NCBI GenBank assembly: GCA_016212685.1
Contig: JACREW010000136.1
Location: forward strand, 1 to 9,361
Direction of reading: 5' to 3'
DNA from: Nitrospirota bacterium
GTDB taxonomy: Bacteria > Nitrospirota > Thermodesulfovibrionia > Thermodesulfovibrionales > Dissulfurispiraceae
Length of the DNA stretch: 9,361 nt
The notes under the pieces were generated by a model. That model was not told the DNA's origin, ran no database searches, and saw nothing but the letters and a program-made list of their open reading frames with translations. The translations under genes were made by a program, and so were the position numbers. Below, in pieces: positions 1-5,666 of this stretch; the first letter of the stretch is position 1, and every line of letters starts with the position of its first letter.

Positions 1-759
1 GCAACGCTGTCCATGATGGATGCAGGGGTGCCGCTTTCCTCGCCTGTTGCGGGCATTGCAATGGGGCTTATTAAGGAGGGAGAACAGGTCGTTGTCCTTA
101 CGGATATTCTCGGCCTTGAAGACCACCTCGGCGATATGGATTTCAAAGTTGCAGGCACTGAGAAGGGCATTACCGCCTTCCAGATGGATTGCAAAATCAG
201 CGGCGTAAGCAGCGCAATTATGGGGACAGCCCTTGAACAGGCCAAAAGCGGAAGGCTCCATATTCTCGGCAAAATGAAAGAGGCGCTGCCTTCTACAAGA
301 GAGAACCTTTCTCCGCATGCTCCGAGGATATACACCATGCAGATAAAGCAGGACAAGATAAGGGATGTCATAGGCACCGGCGGAAAGGTCATCAGGGGCA
401 TTATTGAACAAACCGGCGCAAAGATAAACATAGACGACAGCGGTTTGATCAATATAGCATCTTCGGATGAAGAGTCGGCAAAAAAGGCCATAGAAATAAT
501 AAGCGGCATAGTAGCCGAGGCCGAACTCGGAAAGATATACATGGGCAAAGTGGTGAGGATAGCCGACTTCGGAGCCTTTGTGGAAATACTTCCGGGAACC
601 GACGGCCTTTTGCATATATCGCAGATATCGGATAAGCGCATAGCTAAAGTTACGGACGAAATCAATCTCGGCGACGAAGTAATGGTCAAGGTTATCGAGA
701 TAGACGGTCAGGGAAGAATCAGGCTGAGCAGAAAAGAGGCGATGAGAGAAAAGCGTTAA
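1..759 (+). CDS. pnp: Polynucleotide phosphorylase, C-terminal part (5' truncated by window edge)
   Basis: PNPase is a phosphorolytic 3'-5' exoribonuclease that degrades mRNA, normally as a trimer in the degradosome. The frame is open from base 1, so the ATG at 13 is internal; 252 residues are visible. Numbering from base 1, the second RNase PH domain comes first, with the conserved MDAGVP, PVAGIAMGLI and EDHLGDMDFKVAGT stretches; the GDMDFK aspartates belong to the family's metal/phosphate site. The linker SPHAPRIYT leads to a KH domain (about residues 113-170) with its GTGG loop. An S1 RNA-binding domain follows (about 178-246), with GAFVEILPGTDGLLHIS. The end LSRKEAMREKR is a normal short tail. 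The TAA stop lies inside a 7-bp repeat array that runs toward the next gene. Identity is certain from these motifs; the missing N-terminal part is outside the window. Confidence 0.98.
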   Translation, partial: ATLSMMDAGVPLSSPVAGIAMGLIKEGEQVVVLTDILGLEDHLGDMDFKVAGTEKGITAFQMDCKISGVSSAIMGTALEQAKSGRLHILGKMKEALPSTRENLSPHAPRIYTMQIKQDKIRDVIGTGGKVIRGIIEQTGAKINIDDSGLINIASSDEESAKKAIEIISGIVAEAELGKIYMGKVVRIADFGAFVEILPGTDGLLHISQISDKRIAKVTDEINLGDEVMVKVIEIDGQGRIRLSRKEAMREKR

Positions 760-803
760 GCGTGGAGCGTCAAGCGACGCACAACGCACGACGCACGACG
801 CAT
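752..803 (+). repeat. Seven-unit heptamer repeat array across the pnp stop codon and M16 start region
   Basis: Bases 752-800 can be cut into seven consecutive 7-bp units: AGCGTTA, AGCGTGG, AGCGTCA, AGCGACG, CACAACG, CACGACG, CACGACG. The CAT that follows leads into the ATG at 804. The pnp stop (757-759) is inside the first units. The array fills the space where a Shine-Dalgarno site for the M16 gene would be expected, and none is visible there. The consensus drifts from AGCGTNN to CACGACG halfway along. It is a degenerate short tandem repeat; its function is unknown. Confidence 0.75.
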
Positions 804-2048
804 ATGTTCACAAAACGCCACCTCGATAACGGCATCCCGGTTGTGATGGAGCAGTTGAAGAACTTCCGCTCCGTCATACTGGGCGTATGGATAAAGGTCG
901 GCTCCCGCAACGAAATACCGGATAAGAGCGGTATCTCGCATTTTTTAGAACACATGTTTTTCAAGGGTACGAAAAAGCGCACCCCCACCGATATCTCCAT
1001 AGACATAGACTCTCTCGGCGGAGACCTCAATGCCTTCACATCGAGGGAAAGCACCGCCTTTTATGTGAAGGTTCTTGACGAGTACATAGACAAGGGCATC
1101 GAATTGGTTTCGGATATCTTCCTCCATTCCACATTCGCCGAAGAAGAACTCGAAAAAGAAAAGGGCGTTATAAAGGAAGAGATAAAGTTGGTTGAGGATA
1201 CGCCGGATGACTATATCCATGACCTTTTCAGTAAGACGGTATGGGGAGATGTGGGCCTCGGGCAGCCTGTTTTGGGCAGGCGCGATACCATTAAGGCGAT
1301 TACGCGCGATGATTTGATCAATCATGTAAGGAAGTATTACGGCACGGCGGATACGGTAGTCGCATGCGCCGGCAACTTTGAACCGGACCGGGTGGTAAAT
1401 CTGCTTAACCATCACCTCGGAGGCCTCAGGAGAGGTTCGGAGCCCGAAATGTTCTCTCCACCCGTATTTAAAAGCGAAATCGCAGTTTATCCGAAAGACC
1501 TCTCCGAGACCCATATATGTTTCGGCGTAGAGGGGATCCCATATGCGAGCGAGCATCGCTATGTCTTAGCCATCTTGAATTCCATACTCGGTTCGAGCGT
1601 AAGCTCCCGACTATTCCAGGAAATAAGGGAGAAAAAAGGATACGCGTATTCCATATATTCATTCGCGTCGTCTTACAAGGACGCCGGGCTCTGGGCGGTA
1701 TACGCCGGAACGGGCAGGAAAAGGGCTGTAACCGTTACCGAACTTATCGTCAAAGAGATGAAGGGCCTTTATGAGACAGTTTCGGATGTGGAGTTGAGAA
1801 GGGCGAAGGATCAACTCAAGGGGAATTTGGTGCTCGGCCTCGAATCGACGAGCAGCAGGATGCAGAGCATAGCCCGTCAGGAAATGTATTACGGGAGATA
1901 TTTTTCGCAGAAAGAGATAATGAAGGAAATAGAGGGCGTAACTCTCAGGCAGATAAAGGATTTGTCATGCCGGCTTATCAATCAGGGCAGGATGAGCCTG
2001 ACGGTTTTCGGCCGGGTGAAAGGGGAAGATTTCAAGGGACTGTTTTAA
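804..2048 (+). CDS. M16 family zinc peptidase (YmxG/MlpA-like, cytoplasmic)
   Basis: This is a processing-peptidase-like metalloprotease. Counting from ATG 804 (414 residues), the inverted zinc motif HFLEH is at 46-50. The distal glutamate is in KEEIKLVEDTPDD, E126, 76 residues after H50. The C-terminal half carries the substrate-binding R/Y region SSRLFQEIREKKGYAYSIYS. No signal peptide is visible, so it is probably cytoplasmic. Genes of this family often follow pnp, as here. Start choice: the frame also opens at GTG 762, which would add 14 residues (MERQATHNARRTTH), but those are encoded by the heptamer repeat array. Family members normally begin close to MFTKRxLDNG, so 804 is preferred. 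Neither start has a clear ribosome binding site, so translation may be coupled to pnp. The stop shares one base with the recN start. Confidence 0.93.
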   Translation: MFTKRHLDNGIPVVMEQLKNFRSVILGVWIKVGSRNEIPDKSGISHFLEHMFFKGTKKRTPTDISIDIDSLGGDLNAFTSRESTAFYVKVLDEYIDKGIELVSDIFLHSTFAEEELEKEKGVIKEEIKLVEDTPDDYIHDLFSKTVWGDVGLGQPVLGRRDTIKAITRDDLINHVRKYYGTADTVVACAGNFEPDRVVNLLNHHLGGLRRGSEPEMFSPPVFKSEIAVYPKDLSETHICFGVEGIPYASEHRYVLAILNSILGSSVSSRLFQEIREKKGYAYSIYSFASSYKDAGLWAVYAGTGRKRAVTVTELIVKEMKGLYETVSDVELRRAKDQLKGNLVLGLESTSSRMQSIARQEMYYGRYFSQKEIMKEIEGVTLRQIKDLSCRLINQGRMSLTVFGRVKGEDFKGLF

Positions 2049-3736
2049 TGCTCCGCGAACTGAGAATCAGAAATTTCACCATAATAGACGACCTCTCAAT
2101 TCATTTCGATTCAGGGCTAAATGTTCTTACCGGCGAGACAGGCGCCGGCAAATCCATAATCGTTGACGCCATAGGACTTGTGCTCGGAGACAAGGCATCC
2201 GCCGACATGATAAAATCGGGAACCAAAGAGGCGGGCATCGAGGCGTATTTCGACAATTCAAACCATCCCGCGCTAAAAGAGCTTTCCATAGAAAGCGATG
2301 AAGGCATAACCGTAAGAAGAAGCATATCCTTTCAAGGCAAAGGCAGGGCTTATATAAACGATACGTCGATAAGTCTTCAGACCCTTGCGGGCATAGGCGA
2401 AAGCCTTATTAATATTCACGGTCAGCACGAGCATCAGGGGCTTTTAAAAAAAGAGAGCCATCTTATATTGTTGGACGGCTTTGCTGGACTGACAGGAGAA
2501 GCAGCCTCATTGAAAGCAGTCTACGATGAAGTTTTGGAAATCAGGAATAGGGTCAATCAGCTTAAAGAGCGCATCCGGGAGAGGAGCCAAAGGATAGAAT
2601 TTCTGAGATTCCAGATAAACGAAATAGATGCCGCAAACCTCAAACCCGGAGAAAAAGAGGCCATCGAAGAGGAGATGAAGATCCTGCTCAACCTTAACAA
2701 ACTCAAGGAGTCTTCAGAGACCGCATACAGCCTTATCTATGAATCTCAAGGCTCGTGCATTGAGCAGATGTCGCAGGCATTGTCGAGGATAAAGGATATG
2801 GCCGGATTCGACGAAAGCGCAAAGGAGCTTCTCGATATAATGGAGACAACTATTCCACAGATAGAGGAAGCCGCCCTGCTTCTCAGGAAATTTAAGGACA
2901 AATACGATATAGACCCGCAAAGGCTTACGGAGCTTGACGAGAGGCTCGATCTTATAAAGAGGCTCGAAAAGAAATACGGCGAAGGCGTTGACGCGATACT
3001 TAAATACAGGGACAATGCAGAAGAAGAATTGAAGGATCTCGTCACTTCGGAGGAGCAGCAGGAGAGCCTTCAGTCAGGGCTTGACGCGAAGGAAAACGAG
3101 ATTAAGGCAATGTCGGACAGACTGTCCAACAAACGAATTGCTGCCGCAAAAAAGATGGAAAAGGCAATATTGGGAGAGCTTCATGACCTTGGATTTCAAA
3201 AGGCGGATTTCAAAGTCGATATAAAAAAGAGGGCTGATATTTCAGCGCACGGCATGGATGATGTGGAGTTCTTGTTCAGCGCTAATCCCGGAGAGCCGTC
3301 GAGGCCCTTGATAAAGGTCGCGTCGGGCGGCGAGTTGTCGAGGATAATGCTCGCTTTGAAATGCATGGAAACAAGTCAGCAGTCAGAGGTCAGCGGTCAG
3401 CAGTCAAAAAAAGATAAATTCTCTAAACTCATAACTCTTATCTTTGACGAGGTGGACGCCGGCATAGGCGGAGTTACCGCGCAGCATGTGGGGAAGCGGT
3501 TAAAGGAAATTGCCGGGAATTATCAGGTGCTCTGTATAACCCACCTGCCGCAGATAGCGGCTCTGGCGGACAATCACCTGAAGGTTGAAAAGGTCATGGG
3601 CAAGGACGCGGTAAAAGTGAATGTCGAACCCTTGACCGGCGGAAAGAGGCAGGATGAGATTGCGCGTATGCTGAGCGGAAAGATTACGGACAGCTCTCTT
3701 AAACACGCGCGGGAGTTGCTTGGCGTCAGCGGTTAA
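2048..3736 (+). CDS. recN: DNA repair protein RecN
   Basis: RecN is an SMC-like ATPase that acts at DNA double-strand breaks and supports recombinational repair. The 562-residue product begins MLRELRIRNFTIIDDLSIHF. It has Walker A GETGAGKS (29-36), the HGQHEHQ motif (124-130), a long charged coiled-coil middle (about 160-390), the ABC signature ASGGELSRIMLALK (about 423-436) and Walker B TLIFDEVDAGIGG, followed by the CITHLPQIAALAD switch region. The frame is open upstream to 1967, but the conserved N-terminus starts at ATG 2048, which overlaps the M16 stop as TAATG, implying translational coupling. Between signature and Walker B there is an extra stretch rich in Ser and Gln (TSQQSEVSGQQSKKD), encoded by a 7-bp tandem repeat. 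The frame stays intact, so the gene is probably functional. RecN identity is certain. Confidence 0.97.
   Translation: MLRELRIRNFTIIDDLSIHFDSGLNVLTGETGAGKSIIVDAIGLVLGDKASADMIKSGTKEAGIEAYFDNSNHPALKELSIESDEGITVRRSISFQGKGRAYINDTSISLQTLAGIGESLINIHGQHEHQGLLKKESHLILLDGFAGLTGEAASLKAVYDEVLEIRNRVNQLKERIRERSQRIEFLRFQINEIDAANLKPGEKEAIEEEMKILLNLNKLKESSETAYSLIYESQGSCIEQMSQALSRIKDMAGFDESAKELLDIMETTIPQIEEAALLLRKFKDKYDIDPQRLTELDERLDLIKRLEKKYGEGVDAILKYRDNAEEELKDLVTSEEQQESLQSGLDAKENEIKAMSDRLSNKRIAAAKKMEKAILGELHDLGFQKADFKVDIKKRADISAHGMDDVEFLFSANPGEPSRPLIKVASGGELSRIMLALKCMETSQQSEVSGQQSKKDKFSKLITLIFDEVDAGIGGVTAQHVGKRLKEIAGNYQVLCITHLPQIAALADNHLKVEKVMGKDAVKVNVEPLTGGKRQDEIARMLSGKITDSSLKHARELLGVSG
3374..3408 (+). repeat. 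Five-unit heptamer repeat inside recN
   Basis: Five 7-bp units lie in a row: AGTCAGC, AGTCAGA, GGTCAGC, GGTCAGC, AGTCAAA. Because 7 is not a multiple of 3, the peptide cycles through all frames of the unit and reads SQQSEVSGQQSK. The array sits about 60 bases upstream of the Walker B codons, where RecN proteins usually have a short variable linker. The flanking recN sequence stays in frame. Confidence 0.8.
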
Positions 3737-3753
3737 TGTAAACTATTAAAGAC

Positions 3754-4011
3754 ATGAATAAATGTGCGGCAGGGATGCCGAAGGCTGCAAAAAAGAAAAC
3801 TAAAGGCAAGATTGTTATCGACAGGGAATTGTGCAAGGGGTGCAAGTATTGCATTACGGCATGCCCTAAGGGATCGATAGCGATAAACAAGAAATTCAAC
3901 AGCATGGGCTATTTCCCGGCGCATTTCGAACATCCCGAAAAATGCACAGGCTGCGCCATGTGCGCCAATGTGTGTCCGGAGATTGCGATTGAAGTGTGGA
4001 GAGAAGAATAA
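3754..4011 (+). CDS. 2[4Fe-4S] ferredoxin, KorD/PorD-like
   Basis: An 85-residue protein with two complete cluster motifs: C27-K-G-C30-K-Y-C33-x3-C37-P and C64-T-G-C67-A-M-C70-x3-C74-P. The order and spacing, with the IVIDRELCKGC opening and the GYFPAHFEHPEKCTGC bridge, resemble the delta (ferredoxin) subunit of 2-oxoacid:acceptor oxidoreductases. No alpha, beta or gamma oxidoreductase subunit follows, so here it is a stand-alone electron carrier or serves a complex encoded elsewhere. It is soluble and has a lysine-rich N-terminus. The start is uncertain: ATG 3754 has only a weak AAAG upstream, and ATG 3775 (residue 8) is also possible. The gene begins 17 bases after recN, and the selenoprotein start follows 13 bases after its stop, so the two were probably co-transcribed and may be functionally linked. 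Confidence 0.93.
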   Translation: MNKCAAGMPKAAKKKTKGKIVIDRELCKGCKYCITACPKGSIAINKKFNSMGYFPAHFEHPEKCTGCAMCANVCPEIAIEVWREE

Positions 4012-4013
4012 AT

Positions 4014-4018
4014 GGAGG
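4014..4018 (+). promoter_or_regulatory. Ribosome binding site of the selenoprotein gene
   Basis: GGAGG lies six bases before ATG 4025, immediately after the ferredoxin stop. This strong Shine-Dalgarno site shows that something is translated from 4025, although the frame meets UGA after only 12 codons. It is one of the main arguments that the UGA is decoded. Confidence 0.85.
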
Positions 4019-4024
4019 TATTTT

Positions 4025-4240
4025 ATGGCGGACAAGGTGATTATTTACGGAAAGGCCGGCTGACCCTTTACTGAAAAGGCCCTGTCGGTCTATGGAGATA
4101 AGGCGCAATATTTCGATGTGAAAGCGGAAATAGCAAAACTGGACGAGATGCTCAAGCGCTCCGGCGGTGTGCGTAAAGTCCCTGTAATCGTTGAGGGGGG
4201 AAACGTAACAATAGGCTATGGAGGCTCTTGAGGCGTGTAA
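4025..4240 (+). CDS. Glutaredoxin-like selenoprotein with two Sec residues (UXX-star type)
   Basis: Reading through two in-frame UGA codons (4061-4063 and 4229-4231) gives a continuous 71-residue protein ending at TAA 4238-4240. It starts MADKVIIYGKAG, then Sec13-P-F-T16, and ends GYGGS-Sec69-G-V-stop. The fold signs are glutaredoxin-like: a first beta strand VIIYGKAG directly before the active site, U-P-F-T where glutaredoxins have C-P-x-C/S, a strand YFDV, a KVPVIV stretch carrying the expected cis-proline (P53), and a GG turn near the end. Thr16 replaces the resolving cysteine, so Sec69 or a partner thiol probably resolves the bond (inference). The protein has no cysteine. From memory it matches the UXX-star (seleno)protein group named for its C-terminal U-x-x-stop. 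It is probably a soluble thiol/selenol oxidoreductase or peroxide-handling protein; the substrate is unknown. It needs SelA/B/C/D elsewhere in the genome. Confidence 0.9.
4079..4104 (+). promoter_or_regulatory. Candidate bacterial SECIS hairpin for the first UGA (Sec13)
   Basis: Bases 4079-4086 pair with 4097-4104. There are seven pairs, one of them G-U, and one C/A mismatch (4082/4101). They enclose a 10-base loop (4087-4096) that opens with GGU, as in the E. coli fdhF SECIS. The loop begins 23 bases after the UGA, within the spacing I recall for bacterial SECIS elements. It would be bound by SelB. This is a hand-drawn fold; no energy was computed. Confidence 0.6.
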
Positions 4241-4242
4241 CT

Positions 4243-4258
4243 GCCGATAGTTATCGGC
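4243..4258 (+). promoter_or_regulatory. Candidate bacterial SECIS hairpin for the second UGA (Sec69)
   Basis: GCCGAT (4243-4248) pairs perfectly with ATCGGC (4253-4258) around the four-base loop AGUU, which has G and U in the middle. The loop lies 17 bases after UGA 4229-4231. Because only two sense codons follow this UGA, the hairpin lies beyond the TAA stop in the untranslated gap before the HD-GYP gene. It lacks a following T-run, so a terminator role is unlikely. Confidence 0.65.
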
Positions 4259-4291
4259 TGTAGCCAGCGCAATAATCGCGGGTGCAAGGAC

Positions 4292-5275
4292 ATGATTAAA
4301 AAGATTAAGACCGGTGATTTAAAGGTCGGCATGCATGTCGTTATACCCTCTTCATGGCTGAAACATCCGTTCCTGAAAAACGAATTCGATATCAAGTCCC
4401 GCGATCAGATTAGAGAGATCATCGAGAGCGGATTTGACGAGGTTTCGGTAGACACTTCGAAGGGATTCCCTATCGCGGAATTTTATACGGTAAGTCATAG
4501 TGATAAACATATGGCTCCTCCCACGGAATGGAAACCGGATAAGCTTATTCCTGACGAACTGAAGGAGGCGATTCATGATAAAACCCTCCCGTCGGAAAAA
4601 AAAGCGGAACTGGTGTATAAATCTTCAGTCGAGATTATGGGCAAGCTTTTTGAAGACCCCAAGGCCGAAAATATCAAAGAATCGAAGCAGGCAATATCCG
4701 AGATAGTCGACCTTATAGTTTCGGACAATAATACATCCTACCATCTGCTCAGGATAACCTCCCACGATTTTTATACCTACACCCATTCGGTGAACGTTGG
4801 AGTGCTTTCGGTTTTGCTCTCGAAGGCGGTCTTTAATGGATCCGACGCCCATAATATGCATGAACTCGGGGCCGGTTTTTTTCTTCATGATCTGGGCAAG
4901 GTGCGTGTGGACCCGGCCATAATCAATAAACCCGGAAGGCTTACGGAAGAAGAGATGAAGCAGATGAGGATACATCCCTACCAGAGCTATAAAATGCTTG
5001 AGGAGGCGGCCCAGCTTTCCGAAGAATGTAGAATTATTACGATGCAGCACCACGAAAGGGGGGATGGCACCGGTTATCCGCGCAGGCTTAAAGAAGACCA
5101 GATACACGTTTATGGTCGCATATGCTGTATTGCCGATGTATACGACGCCCTGACCGCAGAGCGCTCTTATAAGCCGAAGCTGAATGCGTTTGAGGCGCTT
5201 AAGATAATGAAAGAAGAGATGATAAACCACTTCCACAGGGACATCTTTGAGAAGTTCGTCTTGCTTTTTAGCTAA
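4292..5275 (+). CDS. HD-GYP domain cyclic-di-GMP phosphodiesterase
   Basis: A 327-residue protein. Residues 1-60 (MIKKIKTGDLKVGMHVV onward) resemble the DUF3391 domain often found before HD-GYP. The HD-GYP core follows, with H165 (YTHSVNVG), H199-D200-LGK, NKPGRLTEEE, H228, H253-H254-ERGDGTGYP and D282 (ADVYDALTAERSYKP). All the usual metal-ligand and signature positions appear present, so it should hydrolyse c-di-GMP to pGpG or GMP. That would affect motility or biofilm state. No membrane segment or receiver domain is visible, so it is soluble. Start: ATG 4292 is chosen because the conserved opening begins there. Its AAGGA lies only one base upstream, an unusually short spacing; ATG 4331 has a better-spaced AAAGG but would cut the conserved domain. 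It lies 51 bases after the selenoprotein, and no functional tie between them is evident. Confidence 0.93.
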   Translation: MIKKIKTGDLKVGMHVVIPSSWLKHPFLKNEFDIKSRDQIREIIESGFDEVSVDTSKGFPIAEFYTVSHSDKHMAPPTEWKPDKLIPDELKEAIHDKTLPSEKKAELVYKSSVEIMGKLFEDPKAENIKESKQAISEIVDLIVSDNNTSYHLLRITSHDFYTYTHSVNVGVLSVLLSKAVFNGSDAHNMHELGAGFFLHDLGKVRVDPAIINKPGRLTEEEMKQMRIHPYQSYKMLEEAAQLSEECRIITMQHHERGDGTGYPRRLKEDQIHVYGRICCIADVYDALTAERSYKPKLNAFEALKIMKEEMINHFHRDIFEKFVLLFS

Positions 5276-5284
5276 AAGCGCCCG

Positions 5285-5333
5285 TATACTTTACCCTTCG
5301 GATGTATTATAATTTTTGTATATACTGGGGAGG
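5285..5333 (+). promoter_or_regulatory. Possible promoter and ribosome binding site before the small secreted protein
   Basis: A perfect TATAAT lies at 5308-5313. The best -35 at 17-base spacing is TATACT (5285-5290), a weak match. A strong GGGGAGG (5327-5333) lies five bases before ATG 5339. The HD-GYP stop is at 5275, so a new transcript for the secreted protein and exported protease genes could start here. The -10 is convincing, the -35 is not. Confidence 0.45.
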
Positions 5334-5338
5334 TTCCA

Positions 5339-5653
5339 ATGAAAATAAAGATTGCGTTTTATCTCAGCCTTACTATTTTTGCCTTCGTATTAGCTTTTTT
5401 CGTTCATCCTTCATTCTCTCAGGAGTCTGCCTTGGAACAGAACAAGGCGCATATACTTGAGGATATCGAATCACTCCAGCAGGGCTTGTATAAGACCAAA
5501 GAATGTGTTGGGGAGGCGCGAACATCTGTAGATCTCGAGCGCTGCAGGGAGCTTAATAAGATCAAAAAATTCGAAGAAGTTCAGGACAAACTATTCGAAA
5601 TGGGCATGAGCAGGGAAGAGAGAAGACTGAGGAAATCACCGAGGGAGTATTGA
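5339..5653 (+). CDS. Small secreted helical protein of unknown function
   Basis: I do not recognise this 104-residue protein. It opens MKIKIAFYLSLTIFAFVLAF and has a clear Sec-type signal peptide, with likely cleavage after PSFS near residue 27. The mature part is highly charged and predicted by eye to be helical (QESALEQNKAHILEDIESLQQ and the C-terminal KKFEEVQDKLFEMG). It has two cysteines, C56 and C69, 13 apart, which could form a disulfide in the periplasm. The end is strongly basic (REERRLRKSPREY). It has a strong ribosome binding site. It ends 13 bases before an exported M16 peptidase gene, so the two are probably in one operon; a role as partner or substrate of the peptidase is only a guess. 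The ORF itself is very likely real. Confidence 0.8.
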   Translation: MKIKIAFYLSLTIFAFVLAFFVHPSFSQESALEQNKAHILEDIESLQQGLYKTKECVGEARTSVDLERCRELNKIKKFEEVQDKLFEMGMSREERRLRKSPREY

Positions 5654-5666
5654 TATAGCCGGATTT

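Noticed and set aside
945..1556. 203-codon open frame on the - strand
   Set aside because: It is a shadow of the M16 gene on the + strand, with no family motif and no ribosome site. The same holds for the - strand frames at 4625-5236 and 6144-6764.
1967..2047. N-terminal extension of RecN from the upstream in-frame ATG at 1967
   Set aside because: The 27 extra residues overlap the conserved M16 C-terminus in another frame and have no RecN similarity; ATG 2048 begins the conserved LRELRIRNF.
4243..4258. Hairpin as a transcription terminator of the ferredoxin/selenoprotein transcript
   Set aside because: The stem is followed by TGTAGCC and no T-run; its distance from the second UGA fits a SECIS better.
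5281..5320. Terminator after the HD-GYP gene, around CCCTTCGG followed by a T-run
   Set aside because: Only a very short, mismatched stem can be drawn around the TTCG loop; the AT-rich part is better read as a -10 box.
5651..5653. TGA of the small secreted protein as another Sec codon
   Set aside because: Read-through gives a tail without recognisable motifs that runs into the next gene, and no Cys-like active-site context surrounds the codon.
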